Shown: positions 35,884-45,616 of the stretch, one piece after another | Numbering within the stretch: the stretch's first letter is position 1 | How the letters are laid out: the number at the start of each line of letters is the position of its first letter | Source: Chitinophaga rupis | GTDB lineage: Bacteria; Bacteroidota; Bacteroidia; Chitinophagales; Chitinophagaceae | Direction: 5' to 3' | Length of the DNA: 64,000 nucleotides | Assembly: GCF_900109685.1 (NCBI RefSeq) | Contig: NZ_FOBB01000008.1 | Coordinates: 308,388-372,387 of the forward strand | Program-made: the position numbers and the translations under genes | The notes under the pieces: model-generated | Told to the model about the DNA's origin: nothing | Databases searched by the model: none | Seen by the model: only the letters and a program-made list of their open reading frames with translations

Positions 35884-36411
35884 ATGAGCAAGTTCCCAAA
35901 AGGCTGGTATATAATCTATACACGAGTCAACCAGGAGAAGAAGCTGGCAGCTCAGCTGAATGAGCGTAATATTGATTGTTACCTGCCTACCATCAAAGTG
36001 CTTAGCCAATGGAGAGACCGGAAAAAACTAATGGAGAAACCCCTTTTTCCGTCCTATATTTTTGTTTATCTGCAGGACATCCGTTCTTATTATTCCGGTC
36101 TTGAGCTGGACAGCGCGCTTTATTATTTAAGATCCGGTAAAGAGGTGACACAGGTGAGTGAAGAGATTGTACGCAACATCCGTTTAAGCGTGGAAAGCGG
36201 GAATGAGCTTGAAGTGCTGAGCGGCCATTTTAAACGCGGTGAAACCATTTGTGTTTGTGAGGGCCCGCTGGCCGGTATCTCCGGGGAAATTGTACAATAT
36301 CACGGCCGGGATAATATTATTATACGCGTAAACCTTTTAAACCGTAACCTGCTGGTGACCGTTACATCGGGATCGGCAATACTTAAGTCTTCCCAATCTG
36401 TACAGGGATAA
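35884..36411 (+). CDS. NusG paralogue, UpxY/RfaH/LoaP-type antiterminator
   Basis: The ATG at 35884 (MSKFPKGWYIIYTRVNQEKK) is preferred to a TTG 15 bp upstream. The 175-aa protein has an NGN domain (WYIIYTRVNQEKKLAAQLNERNIDCYLPTIKV, then KPLFPSYIFVYL, the RNA-polymerase-contact part) and a C-terminal KOW-like domain from about 120 (GPLAGISGEIVQYHGRDNIIIRVNLLNRNLLVTV). Specialised NusG paralogues load on RNA polymerase at a leader signal and let it pass terminators in long operons, such as capsule loci (UpxY) and polyketide operons (LoaP). This one heads an operon of more than 28 kb and has ops-like repeats in its own leader, so it probably acts in cis. Confidence 0.92.
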   Translation: MSKFPKGWYIIYTRVNQEKKLAAQLNERNIDCYLPTIKVLSQWRDRKKLMEKPLFPSYIFVYLQDIRSYYSGLELDSALYYLRSGKEVTQVSEEIVRNIRLSVESGNELEVLSGHFKRGETICVCEGPLAGISGEIVQYHGRDNIIIRVNLLNRNLLVTVTSGSAILKSSQSVQG

Positions 36412-36432
36412 TTGTAACAAACGTTATTTGTC

Positions 36433-37278
36433 ATGGGGAATAAACATTTGGTTATGTTAAGCCAGGATAAGGAGCTGCCGCCGGTATTTATTATACCCGG
36501 CGCCGGTGGCTTAAGTAATGATTACTATGAGCTGGCTTTGGAGCTGCAAAATAATTATTGCGTTTATTGTCCTGAAATGTATGGCACGGTGCCGGGTGAG
36601 GTGCCGCTGGAAACCATCAGCGACATTGCTGCGCTTAATATAAAATGGATGAAAGAGGTGCAGCCCGAAGGTCCTTACCGTTTGATCGGCCATTCTTTCG
36701 GCGCCTATCCTGCTTTTGAAATGGCGCGGCAGCTGGAGCAGAAGGGAGATGAGGTGGCATTTACTGCCATACTGGATGAATACGCCACCTTACACTGCCT
36801 GATTGACGAGAATGCACAGATCAATGCCTTAAAGCTGGCGGCCGATTACCTGCGTGACTTTGACATTATCCGGCACCCATTCCCTGAATGGTTTGTTGGG
36901 TTGGCAGATGAGCTGTACGATTTGCCATTGAAGCAACTGGCCGGTAAAATTGCGGAGCTGCTCAAAGAACATTTGCCGGAAAAAAGTGAAGACATTGATT
37001 TTACCACCAGCCTGATTAATCTGCGTATCTACAACGCTCATATGTCTTATCACCCCGATGTAAAATTACAGGGTGAGCTGATCATATTCCGTTCTGCTCA
37101 GAACGAGGAGCATGAGGCAGGGGCTATGGGATGGGCGCCCTATGGGGAAAGTGTTAACACTATTGAGCTGCAGGATGGACATGGGATGCGGGGAAATGAA
37201 AACGCCCGCATTATTGCAGGACAGATCCTGTTAAAAGATATCAGCATCACTCCTTCAACCCCGGGACTGAATGGGTAG
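36433..37278 (+). CDS. Thioesterase-domain protein (NRPS-associated)
   Basis: A 281-aa stand-alone thioesterase of the PF00975 type. It has PPVFIIPGAGGLSNDYYELA at the N-terminus, the nucleophile elbow GHSFG at 86-90 (S88), AILDEYA carrying a likely acid and ELQDGHGMRG with a likely catalytic His near 254. It resembles the thioesterase domains that release NRPS chains as much as type II editing thioesterases; the release domain of this pathway is not in the window, so either role is possible. The gene overlaps the next by 8 bp, showing tight coupling. Confidence 0.88.
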   Translation: MGNKHLVMLSQDKELPPVFIIPGAGGLSNDYYELALELQNNYCVYCPEMYGTVPGEVPLETISDIAALNIKWMKEVQPEGPYRLIGHSFGAYPAFEMARQLEQKGDEVAFTAILDEYATLHCLIDENAQINALKLAADYLRDFDIIRHPFPEWFVGLADELYDLPLKQLAGKIAELLKEHLPEKSEDIDFTTSLINLRIYNAHMSYHPDVKLQGELIIFRSAQNEEHEAGAMGWAPYGESVNTIELQDGHGMRGNENARIIAGQILLKDISITPSTPGLNG

Positions 37279-40200
37279 TAAAGATCTTAAGGATACGCGG
37301 GCGGAGCAGGCGGCTGCAGCAAAACAGCCGCTGTATAACCTGGCGCATTTGCAGGCGCAAAGCCATGTGATACAGCCGGGGAAGGGGGGAAGCTATCTTT
37401 ATAAGAAACTACTGGATAACCGGCGTACGCTAAGGCGCGCCTATACCCGTCTGCAAATGACGGAAGCAGCCGGCCGGCAGGATGCTGTGGAGATGTGGTG
37501 GCTGGATCATTTTTACGTAATGGAGGAGCACCTGCGGGTGGCCATTTCATGGGCTTACCGTAAGGCAGACCGGCACCTGGTATGTATAACAGGCGCAAAT
37601 CACCAGCCGGTACCCCGCATATATGAAATAGCGGATAATATTGTGGCATATGCCGGTGGAAATATAAGTATGGATGCGGTTACCGCGTATGTGCAGGCAT
37701 ACCAGGAAATAACGGTATTGCATATACGTGAATTGGATGAAATGCAAGCCGTTATGCGTATAGTATTGCTGGAGAGAATTACCGGCATTACCAATAATAT
37801 GCTTTCTGCAGGTGACATTGCTGTTACTGAAGCACAGCGGCTGGCAGACAAAGGTGCCCTGAAAAAATATATTGACGGTCTGCGTATACTTTGCAATTCG
37901 GACTGGCAAAAGTTCGTATCAGCCGTTTGCGCTGTGGAGCAGGCATTCCGGAGCGAACCTGCAGGCATATACCCCCAAATGGATGCGCTTACATGTAACA
38001 GCTACCGGAAGGAGGTAAGCAATATTGCAGCACGCAGCCTGCTGCCGGAAACCCTGGTTGCAGCACATGCCCTTGCTCTTACCGAAGCAGCCGGTGTGCA
38101 GCTACCGGATGCAGCAAAACATGTTGGATTTTACCTGCTGGGTAATGGCCGCTCATTACTGGAAGCAAAAACAGGCATGCAGTATACCCCTGCAGAAAAA
38201 GTGCTTAAGCTGTTACGGCAGCATGCCGCAGTATGTTATCTTTCTGCCATTACTGTACTGGTTATTGCAGGAACGGTATTAACCAAAAAATACCTGCTGG
38301 CTGGCTGGGAGAACGGCTGGTTAAGCTGGACGGTATTAGCCCTGGCCGCATTGTGTATCAGCCAGGTGAGTATTACTGCAGTGAACTATTGCCTTTCCTG
38401 CCTGCTGCAGCCCCAAAGGCTGCCGCGGCTTGATCTCAAGAACGGTATTCCTGCAGCCAGCCGTACCCTGATAGTGGTACCAGCTATGCTTACCGGGAGA
38501 AACACCATTTTATCCCTGGCTAACGACCTGGAAGTATATTATCTCGGTAATAAAGATCCACAGCTGTTTTATTGCCTGCTGTATGACTTTTGTGATGCAG
38601 CGCAGGCAGAGCTGCCGGAAGATGCTTCACTGCTGGAGTACGCGTTAAGCTGCATTAACCGGTTGAATGAGCAATATGCTGCTCCGGGCCAGCCGGTGTT
38701 TTATTTGCTGTGCAGAAAAAGGGAATGGAATGCCGCTGAGAAAAAATGGATGGGCCATGAAAGAAAGCGGGGTAAGCTGGAAGATCTGAACGCATTACTC
38801 CGCGGACAACGTCTGCACCGTTTTTTACCCGTTAGCGGAGATATAAGCCCTTTGCAACAGGCAAAATATGTGATCACGCTGGATGCGGACACGCAGCTGT
38901 TACCTGCCAGCGCCCGTAAGCTGGTAGGGGTAATGGCGCACCCGCTAAACCACCCGGTGCTGGATGCTGAGAGGAAGTGTGTTACCAGCGGATATGGCAT
39001 GCTGCAGCCGCGTATCAGCCTGAGCATACCTGTAGCAGAATATTCACCCTACATCTATATGTATGGCAGTGAGCCGGGGATAGACACCTATACCTGTACG
39101 GTATCTGACGTATACCAGGACCTGTTTGGAGAAGGATCGTTTATAGGAAAGGGGATTTATGATATAGACGTTGCCGTGAGTGTGTTGCAGGATCGTTTCC
39201 CGGATAATCTCATTCTTAGCCATGATCTGCTGGAAGGTTGTTATGTACGTTCCGGCCTGGTAAGTGATATTGTATTACGGGAAGAGTTTCCGGTGGATTA
39301 TACCCGTGATATGAAACGCCGCCACCGTTGGATACGCGGCGACTGGCAGATAGCCAGGTGGCTGCTGCCGCTGGTACCAGGTTTAAACGGATTGCAAAAG
39401 AATCCATTATCTATTTTATCCAAATGGAAAATATTTGACAACCTGCGCCGGAGCATATTGCCAATAGCTGCCCTGCTGTTATTGGGGCTCGCATTCTTTA
39501 ATGCAGCCACTGTTTCGGGCTGGATGTTGTTTGTAGCGCTGGTGTTTATGTGCCAGGCACTGTTACCGGCGGTGATAATGATGATAAGCCGGATCAGCAG
39601 GTGTTTCACGTTCGCATACTGGCAGTCACTATGGAGTATGCTGCGTAAAACAGTGCCTGCCGGTGCTTACCACCTGGTATGCCTGCCCTACGAAGCAGCA
39701 CGTTTTGCTGATGCCATCCTGAAGGCCGGCCTGCGCATGGTGATCACCAAACGCAGGCTGCTGGAATGGGATGTAACGGATAGCGCCGGCGCATACACCG
39801 CTGTTAGCCTGTACGCCATGTTGCGCCAGATGTATATAGCACCCTGTATTGCGTTGGGCATAGGTGCGGGTATGTGGTTTGCACAGCGCCAGCCGCAGCT
39901 TGTTATGGCAGCTTTGTATGCGGGCGCCTGGGCATTATCGCCGGTAGTGGCCTGGAGGCTGAGCCAGCGCCGGAAGAGCAACGTTGATGCCGTTACTCCT
40001 GAAGACCGCCTGTACCTGCGTAAGGTAGCCCGTAAAACATGGGGCTACTTTGAACATTTTACCGGGAAGAATAACAGCTGGCTTACGCCCGACCATTTCC
40101 AGGAAGCACCCGTAACCAATGTGTCGCCACGTATATCGCCCACTAATATGGGGTTGATGCTGTTGTCCAACCTTTCTGCCTGCGATCTTGGCTACCTGAC

Positions 40201-43200
40201 AACAGGCGCTTTCCTGCACAGGATCCGGCAGTCCATGCATACAATGGAAAAGCTGGAAAAGTGCCGCGGACATTTTTTTAACTGGTATGATACACATTCC
40301 TTAAAAGCAGTAAAGCCACACTACGTATCCACTGTTGACAGCGGCAACCTGCTTTGTTACCTGTTAACGCTGCAACAGGGCATAAATGCATTGCTGCAGC
40401 AGCCGGCCATTGCATGGGAGCAGCTGGTACAGGGATTTGAAGATACGCTTGCACAGCTGCAGGAAACGGGAGAAGATCATCACCCGGCCCTTACAGCTTT
40501 CAAACGGCAGCTGCCGCAATTAGTACATGCGGCATATAAAGGGCCGGTGATACTGCGGTTATGTGAGCTGGCAGGCGTGCTTGTAAAAGAGCTGCCGCCC
40601 GATGCGGATGAAAGAACTGCTTACTGGCTGGCGGCGTTGTTGAAGCAGGCCGGGGACCTGCGCGAAGAAATGTTGCAGCTGCAGCCATGGTTGTTTTCTG
40701 CGCCATCATTTTTACCACGCGAATGCCTGCGGCGTATGGCATCATTTACGCTGGAGGATATTTCGCTGCTGCCGTCAAACACCGGTTGGCTGGTGAATGC
40801 AGGTAACACGGAAGTGCAGGCCTGGTTACAGCTGGTAAAGCCGGATATGGAGCGGGCTGCTGCCGATGCAGCTGCAAGAATAACCCTGATCAATACCCTT
40901 GTGGCACAATGTGCTGCTATGGCAGATATGGACTATAGTTTCCTGTATGATGAGCAGCGCCGGCTGCTGGTAATTGGCTACAATGCAGATACCGGTGTGG
41001 CAGACAGCGGGTACTATGACCTGCTGGCATCAGAAGCCCGCATGGCGGTATTTGCAGGCGTTGCGCAAGGCAAGCTGCCGGAAGACAGCTGGTTTGCTAC
41101 CGGCAGGCCGCTGGTGCACGATACCGGCGGTTACAGGCTGCTGTCATGGCAGGGATCCATGTTTGAATACATGATGCCTTCCCTGGTAATGCCGCTTTAT
41201 GAAGATTCCCTGCTGGATCATGCCTGTAAAGCCGCCCTTACAGTGCAAAAAGAATACGGGCAAAAACATCACATACCCTGGGGTATATCGGAATCTGCTT
41301 TTTACGAGATGGATATACACCTGCACTATCATTATGCTCCCTTTGGCGTACCACAGCTGGGCATAAGATATAACCGCGGGGATGAGCTGGTGGTGGCGCC
41401 CTATGCTTCTTTCCTGGCCATGCAGCTGGCGCCGGCCGCAGCCTGCAATAACCTGCGCCGGCTGTCTGCAGCAGGTGCGGAAGGTAAATACGGTTTTTAT
41501 GACGCTGTTGATTATATGCCGGAAAGGCGCCAGGGTACGCAGGCCCATGAGATTGTGCAAACGTTTATGGCACATCACCAGGGCATGAGCCTGTTAGCGG
41601 TCAGCAGTGTGTTGCACAACAATATTATGCAGCGCCGTTTCACCGCTGTGCCGGTTTTTAAAACCAGCCTGCATTTGCTGGAAGAGCGCTTGAACGTTGC
41701 CGCAGCCTATACACCGCAGCGGAATAACGTGAAGGTAGCTTCGGCAATCGCCGGCCCGGCATTACCTGCTGTAAAAGAGATCATAACATCCCCGCATACG
41801 CCATTGCCGGAAATACAGCTGTTGTCCAATGGCAGCTACCACCTCATGATCACCGCTGCAGGCGCGGGGTACAGCCGCCGCAAGCAAACGGAAATAACCC
41901 GTTGGCGGAAAGACAGTACGCTGGATAATTACGGTACGTACTGTTATATAAAGGATGTGGAAGCGCCGCATTACTGGTCAGCCACGTATCAGCCTACACG
42001 CAGTAATGCTGAGGAGTATAGTGTTGCATTTTCCCTTTCAGACGCCAGCTTTTCCCGGAAGGATCATGGGATACACACTACAACCCGTGTGATGGTATTG
42101 CCGGATGAAGATGCGGAAATAAGGAGAACCACCTTACATAACCCGGGCGGTGCTGCCCGCATGCTGGAAATAACCAGCTACGCAGAGATCGTATTAAGCA
42201 AAGAAGGAGAGGATCTTTCGCATCCCGCGTTTAACAACCTGTTTGTATCTACGGAGGTGCTGCAGGCGCATAATGCTATTCTTTGCCAGCGCAGGCCGCG
42301 GAGCACGCAGCTGCCCGGCCCCTGTTTTTTTCATGCCATGTATGTACAGCATTGCGGGGTTCAACAGGTATCTTACGAAACAGACCGTTTAAAGTTCATT
42401 GGCCGGGCGCGCAGTACTGCTAACCCACAGGCCGTGGCGTTTGCAGCGCCGCTTGGCAACAGCAGCGGTATGGTGCTGGACCCCATTGCTGCTATTAAGT
42501 ACCGCATTAAGCTGGCACCTGGTGAAACAGCCGTGATTGACATGATGCAGGGCGTTGCCAGGAGCAAGGCCGCCTGCACGGCGTTACTGCAAAAATATCG
42601 CCCCTGCGAACAGCGGGAGCGCTTAATGAACCTGGGCGACCTGTATGGCGCCGTAGTGCTGAAGAACAGCGGTGCGGCGGCGGAAGAAATACCTTTGTTC
42701 AGGCGCCTGGCCGGTGCAGTCCTCTTTTCCCATGCGCCACTGCGGGGCATTAAAAATGCAGGAGAGCAGCAGCATATGCAGCATAGCGTATTATGGAAAT
42801 ACAATGTTAGCGGAAACCTGCCGTTGATCTTATGCCGTATAAGCAGCGCTGCGCAAGCACACCTTGCAGCACAGCTGTTTTCCGCTCATTACTACTGGCG
42901 TATGAAAGGGCTGCCGGTGAATATGATGATCGTGAACGAGTGCAGCGGTGATCAGTTCCATATTTTACAGGAGCAGCTGCTGCAGCTGCTGGCGGCACAT
43001 GATTCGCCGGAGCGCTCCGGAGGTATTTATATTACCGGCGCCGTAACAGATACCGATATGGCCCTGATGCAAACAGCTGCCTGTATGGTCATAGACGGAG
43101 CAAAAGATTCTCTGGCAGACTATTTCCCTTCACAGCATGCGCTTACGGCCCCGCCGGAAATAAGGCTGCCGGATACAGATGGTCCTGCAGGGCTGGCGCA

Positions 43201-45604
43201 CAGCAGCTTTGACGACAGCGGTAAGGAATTTATTATACACACCGGCATAAACCGCCGTACGCCGCAACCCTGGGTAAATATACTGGCCAATCCATTGTTC
43301 GGCACTGTGGTTACCGAAAGCGGGCCGGCCTACAGCTGGTATCAGAACGCTTATAAATGCCGGCTTACATTATGGAGCGATGATACGGTAAGCGATCTTT
43401 CAGGAGAAGCTTTTTACCTGCGTGATGAAGATGATGGCATTTACTGGTCGCCCATGCCGGGGCCCTTTACTTCTGCGCAGCCGTATGTTACAAGGCACGG
43501 ATACGGGTACACGGTATTTGAGCATGAGGAGCATGGCATACAGTCTGAAGTAACGATGTATGCGGATATAGAAGCGCCGGTGCGTTATACGGTAATAAAG
43601 CTCACCAATTGTTCCGGCAGGCCGCGCCGCATTGCTGTTACCGGTTATGTGGAGTGGGTGCTGGGGCAAACCAAGCTGCAGGCAGGGCGTTTTATTGAAA
43701 CTGATTTTGATGAAAGCTGTAATGCAATATATGCGGTAAACCCCTCCCTGCTGCACCTTCCCGGTTGCACCGCCTTTTTTTGTACCAGCGGGCAGCTGGC
43801 AGCATACACTGCAGACCGCACCTCTTTTATAGGCCGGAACGGTACTTTACGTACGCCTGCAGCTATGCATGCTGCAACATTATCCGGCGTAAGCGGTATT
43901 AACCTGGATGCCTGTGCGGCCCTGCAATGCCTGCATGAGCTGGCGCCGGGTGAAAAACAGTCCCTGAGCTTTCTGCTGGGCGCCGGCAAAAGCAGGGAAG
44001 AGGCAGCAGCTACCATTGCCGCCTGTAGCGGACCGGCTGCCGCGCAATACGCAAAAGAGCGGATAACACAGTACTGGGACCGTACCCTGAGCGCCGTACA
44101 GGTGCGCACACCGGATCACACGGTTAATACACTGATCAACGGCTGGCTGCAATACCAGAACATTACCGGCGGATTAACGGCCCATACTGCGTATGAGCAT
44201 GCCAAGGGCGACATCTCTTTCCGCGAGCTGCTGCAGCATATTATGGGAGTGGTGCACGCTAACCCGGTGCTGGCGAAAGAACAGCTGCTAATGGCTGCCG
44301 GCAAACAGTTCTCTGCAGGAGGCGTGTTGCATTTCTGGCATCCACCCGGATCAGAAGGCCTTTCAACTCAAAGCGCCGATGATTTCCTCTGGCTGCCGTT
44401 GGTTACCTGTTACTATACCACCATTACCGGCGACCTGGGTATACTGGACGAACAGGTAAGATTTTTATCCGGCAGCGTTTTACAGGATGAAGAAGCTGCC
44501 TGCTATGATGTTTTTAAACCATCTTCCGAAGTAGCTTCTCTTTATTTACACTGTGTAAAGGCGGTACAGCACGGGCTGCGCAGGGGAAGACACGGACTGC
44601 GGTTAATAGGTGCAGGAGATTGGGGCGATAATCTTAACAAAGCCGGCGCCGGCGGCCAGGGAGAAAGTGTGTGGGCCTCCTTTTTACTGGGATGGGTATT
44701 AAAAGATTTTGCAACGCTGTCAAGGAAGTATAAAGATCCTGCTTTTGCAGATTATTGCCTGGAACAGCGCAAAGAGCTGGAGCAGCAGGTTATGCAGCAC
44801 AGCTGGGGGAATGAGTGGTTCTTCCGCGCGCTTACCGATACCGGCTTGCCTATAGGCGCAGCAGACGGTATCAGGAACCGTATTGATAATATAACACAAA
44901 GCTGGTCGGTACTGTCTTCCCTGGTAAGCCGGGAGTATGCGCAAACTGCGCTGGAAGCAGCGTATGAAAAACTGGTGGATGATAAACGCGGATTGGTACA
45001 CAGCGTGTACCCCGCGTATGATATACAGGAAACACATACCGGTGATATTTGCAGCCTTCAACCCGGTATGGGTGAGAATGGCGGACAGGATACCGTGGCT
45101 GCAATATGGATGGCCATGGCTTTTGCAAAACTGGAAGACGGTGAAAGCGCATGGAAGCTGCTTGAAATGATAAACCCGGTATTAAAGAATCATACGCCGG
45201 AACAACGGCTTACGTACCGGGGAGCTCCTTACCTGGTTAGTGCGCATCTGTATACCGCCGGACCTTACGCCGGCAGCGCAGCCTGGAGCTGGTGCGGTGC
45301 AGGCGCTGCCTGGTTATACCGCCTTGTGCTGGAATATTTGCTGGGTTTAAAGCGTGAGGGGGACCGGCTTAGCTTCCAGCCATGTATTCCCGGAAGCTGG
45401 GATCAGTTTTCGCTGGATTACCGCTATGGCGCCACTACCTATCATATTACCGTTTGCAATACCCGCGCAGGCTATGAAGATGCGGATATTCTGCTGAATG
45501 GCGTTCCAATACACGGGAGTAATATATTATTAACGGACGATGCCGGTGAGCACCAGGTAACGGTAAATACCTGCTTTCATAAGCAACAACAAGTATTACA
45601 ATAA
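37271..45604 (+). CDS. Cyclic beta-1,2-glucan synthase homologue (GT84-GH94) with altered GH94 site
   Basis: The 2777-aa protein has the full architecture and length of NdvB/Cgs proteins. An N-terminal part is followed by membrane segments (about 318-375), a GT84 glycosyltransferase core with DAD at 538-540, FGEGSFIGKGIYD, LSHDLLEGCY and RRHRWIRGDWQ near 680, then more membrane helices (about 725-910). A glucoamylase-like part follows (RKVARKTWGYFEHF, PTNMGLMLLS, STVDSGNLL, MAHHQGMS), then GH94-type beta-sandwiches and the barrel. In the barrel the usual FRDxLQD reads FRELLQH (E2319, H2323), HWWHPP reads HFWHPP and the following VRT is LST, so phosphorolysis may be lost while glucan synthesis motifs stay intact. 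UDP-glucose would be the donor. Its place inside an NRPS operon is odd. Confidence 0.88.
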   Translation: MGSKDLKDTRAEQAAAAKQPLYNLAHLQAQSHVIQPGKGGSYLYKKLLDNRRTLRRAYTRLQMTEAAGRQDAVEMWWLDHFYVMEEHLRVAISWAYRKADRHLVCITGANHQPVPRIYEIADNIVAYAGGNISMDAVTAYVQAYQEITVLHIRELDEMQAVMRIVLLERITGITNNMLSAGDIAVTEAQRLADKGALKKYIDGLRILCNSDWQKFVSAVCAVEQAFRSEPAGIYPQMDALTCNSYRKEVSNIAARSLLPETLVAAHALALTEAAGVQLPDAAKHVGFYLLGNGRSLLEAKTGMQYTPAEKVLKLLRQHAAVCYLSAITVLVIAGTVLTKKYLLAGWENGWLSWTVLALAALCISQVSITAVNYCLSCLLQPQRLPRLDLKNGIPAASRTLIVVPAMLTGRNTILSLANDLEVYYLGNKDPQLFYCLLYDFCDAAQAELPEDASLLEYALSCINRLNEQYAAPGQPVFYLLCRKREWNAAEKKWMGHERKRGKLEDLNALLRGQRLHRFLPVSGDISPLQQAKYVITLDADTQLLPASARKLVGVMAHPLNHPVLDAERKCVTSGYGMLQPRISLSIPVAEYSPYIYMYGSEPGIDTYTCTVSDVYQDLFGEGSFIGKGIYDIDVAVSVLQDRFPDNLILSHDLLEGCYVRSGLVSDIVLREEFPVDYTRDMKRRHRWIRGDWQIARWLLPLVPGLNGLQKNPLSILSKWKIFDNLRRSILPIAALLLLGLAFFNAATVSGWMLFVALVFMCQALLPAVIMMISRISRCFTFAYWQSLWSMLRKTVPAGAYHLVCLPYEAARFADAILKAGLRMVITKRRLLEWDVTDSAGAYTAVSLYAMLRQMYIAPCIALGIGAGMWFAQRQPQLVMAALYAGAWALSPVVAWRLSQRRKSNVDAVTPEDRLYLRKVARKTWGYFEHFTGKNNSWLTPDHFQEAPVTNVSPRISPTNMGLMLLSNLSACDLGYLTTGAFLHRIRQSMHTMEKLEKCRGHFFNWYDTHSLKAVKPHYVSTVDSGNLLCYLLTLQQGINALLQQPAIAWEQLVQGFEDTLAQLQETGEDHHPALTAFKRQLPQLVHAAYKGPVILRLCELAGVLVKELPPDADERTAYWLAALLKQAGDLREEMLQLQPWLFSAPSFLPRECLRRMASFTLEDISLLPSNTGWLVNAGNTEVQAWLQLVKPDMERAAADAAARITLINTLVAQCAAMADMDYSFLYDEQRRLLVIGYNADTGVADSGYYDLLASEARMAVFAGVAQGKLPEDSWFATGRPLVHDTGGYRLLSWQGSMFEYMMPSLVMPLYEDSLLDHACKAALTVQKEYGQKHHIPWGISESAFYEMDIHLHYHYAPFGVPQLGIRYNRGDELVVAPYASFLAMQLAPAAACNNLRRLSAAGAEGKYGFYDAVDYMPERRQGTQAHEIVQTFMAHHQGMSLLAVSSVLHNNIMQRRFTAVPVFKTSLHLLEERLNVAAAYTPQRNNVKVASAIAGPALPAVKEIITSPHTPLPEIQLLSNGSYHLMITAAGAGYSRRKQTEITRWRKDSTLDNYGTYCYIKDVEAPHYWSATYQPTRSNAEEYSVAFSLSDASFSRKDHGIHTTTRVMVLPDEDAEIRRTTLHNPGGAARMLEITSYAEIVLSKEGEDLSHPAFNNLFVSTEVLQAHNAILCQRRPRSTQLPGPCFFHAMYVQHCGVQQVSYETDRLKFIGRARSTANPQAVAFAAPLGNSSGMVLDPIAAIKYRIKLAPGETAVIDMMQGVARSKAACTALLQKYRPCEQRERLMNLGDLYGAVVLKNSGAAAEEIPLFRRLAGAVLFSHAPLRGIKNAGEQQHMQHSVLWKYNVSGNLPLILCRISSAAQAHLAAQLFSAHYYWRMKGLPVNMMIVNECSGDQFHILQEQLLQLLAAHDSPERSGGIYITGAVTDTDMALMQTAACMVIDGAKDSLADYFPSQHALTAPPEIRLPDTDGPAGLAHSSFDDSGKEFIIHTGINRRTPQPWVNILANPLFGTVVTESGPAYSWYQNAYKCRLTLWSDDTVSDLSGEAFYLRDEDDGIYWSPMPGPFTSAQPYVTRHGYGYTVFEHEEHGIQSEVTMYADIEAPVRYTVIKLTNCSGRPRRIAVTGYVEWVLGQTKLQAGRFIETDFDESCNAIYAVNPSLLHLPGCTAFFCTSGQLAAYTADRTSFIGRNGTLRTPAAMHAATLSGVSGINLDACAALQCLHELAPGEKQSLSFLLGAGKSREEAAATIAACSGPAAAQYAKERITQYWDRTLSAVQVRTPDHTVNTLINGWLQYQNITGGLTAHTAYEHAKGDISFRELLQHIMGVVHANPVLAKEQLLMAAGKQFSAGGVLHFWHPPGSEGLSTQSADDFLWLPLVTCYYTTITGDLGILDEQVRFLSGSVLQDEEAACYDVFKPSSEVASLYLHCVKAVQHGLRRGRHGLRLIGAGDWGDNLNKAGAGGQGESVWASFLLGWVLKDFATLSRKYKDPAFADYCLEQRKELEQQVMQHSWGNEWFFRALTDTGLPIGAADGIRNRIDNITQSWSVLSSLVSREYAQTALEAAYEKLVDDKRGLVHSVYPAYDIQETHTGDICSLQPGMGENGGQDTVAAIWMAMAFAKLEDGESAWKLLEMINPVLKNHTPEQRLTYRGAPYLVSAHLYTAGPYAGSAAWSWCGAGAAWLYRLVLEYLLGLKREGDRLSFQPCIPGSWDQFSLDYRYGATTYHITVCNTRAGYEDADILLNGVPIHGSNILLTDDAGEHQVTVNTCFHKQQQVLQ

Positions 45605-45616
45605 TCAACTGCAGCA

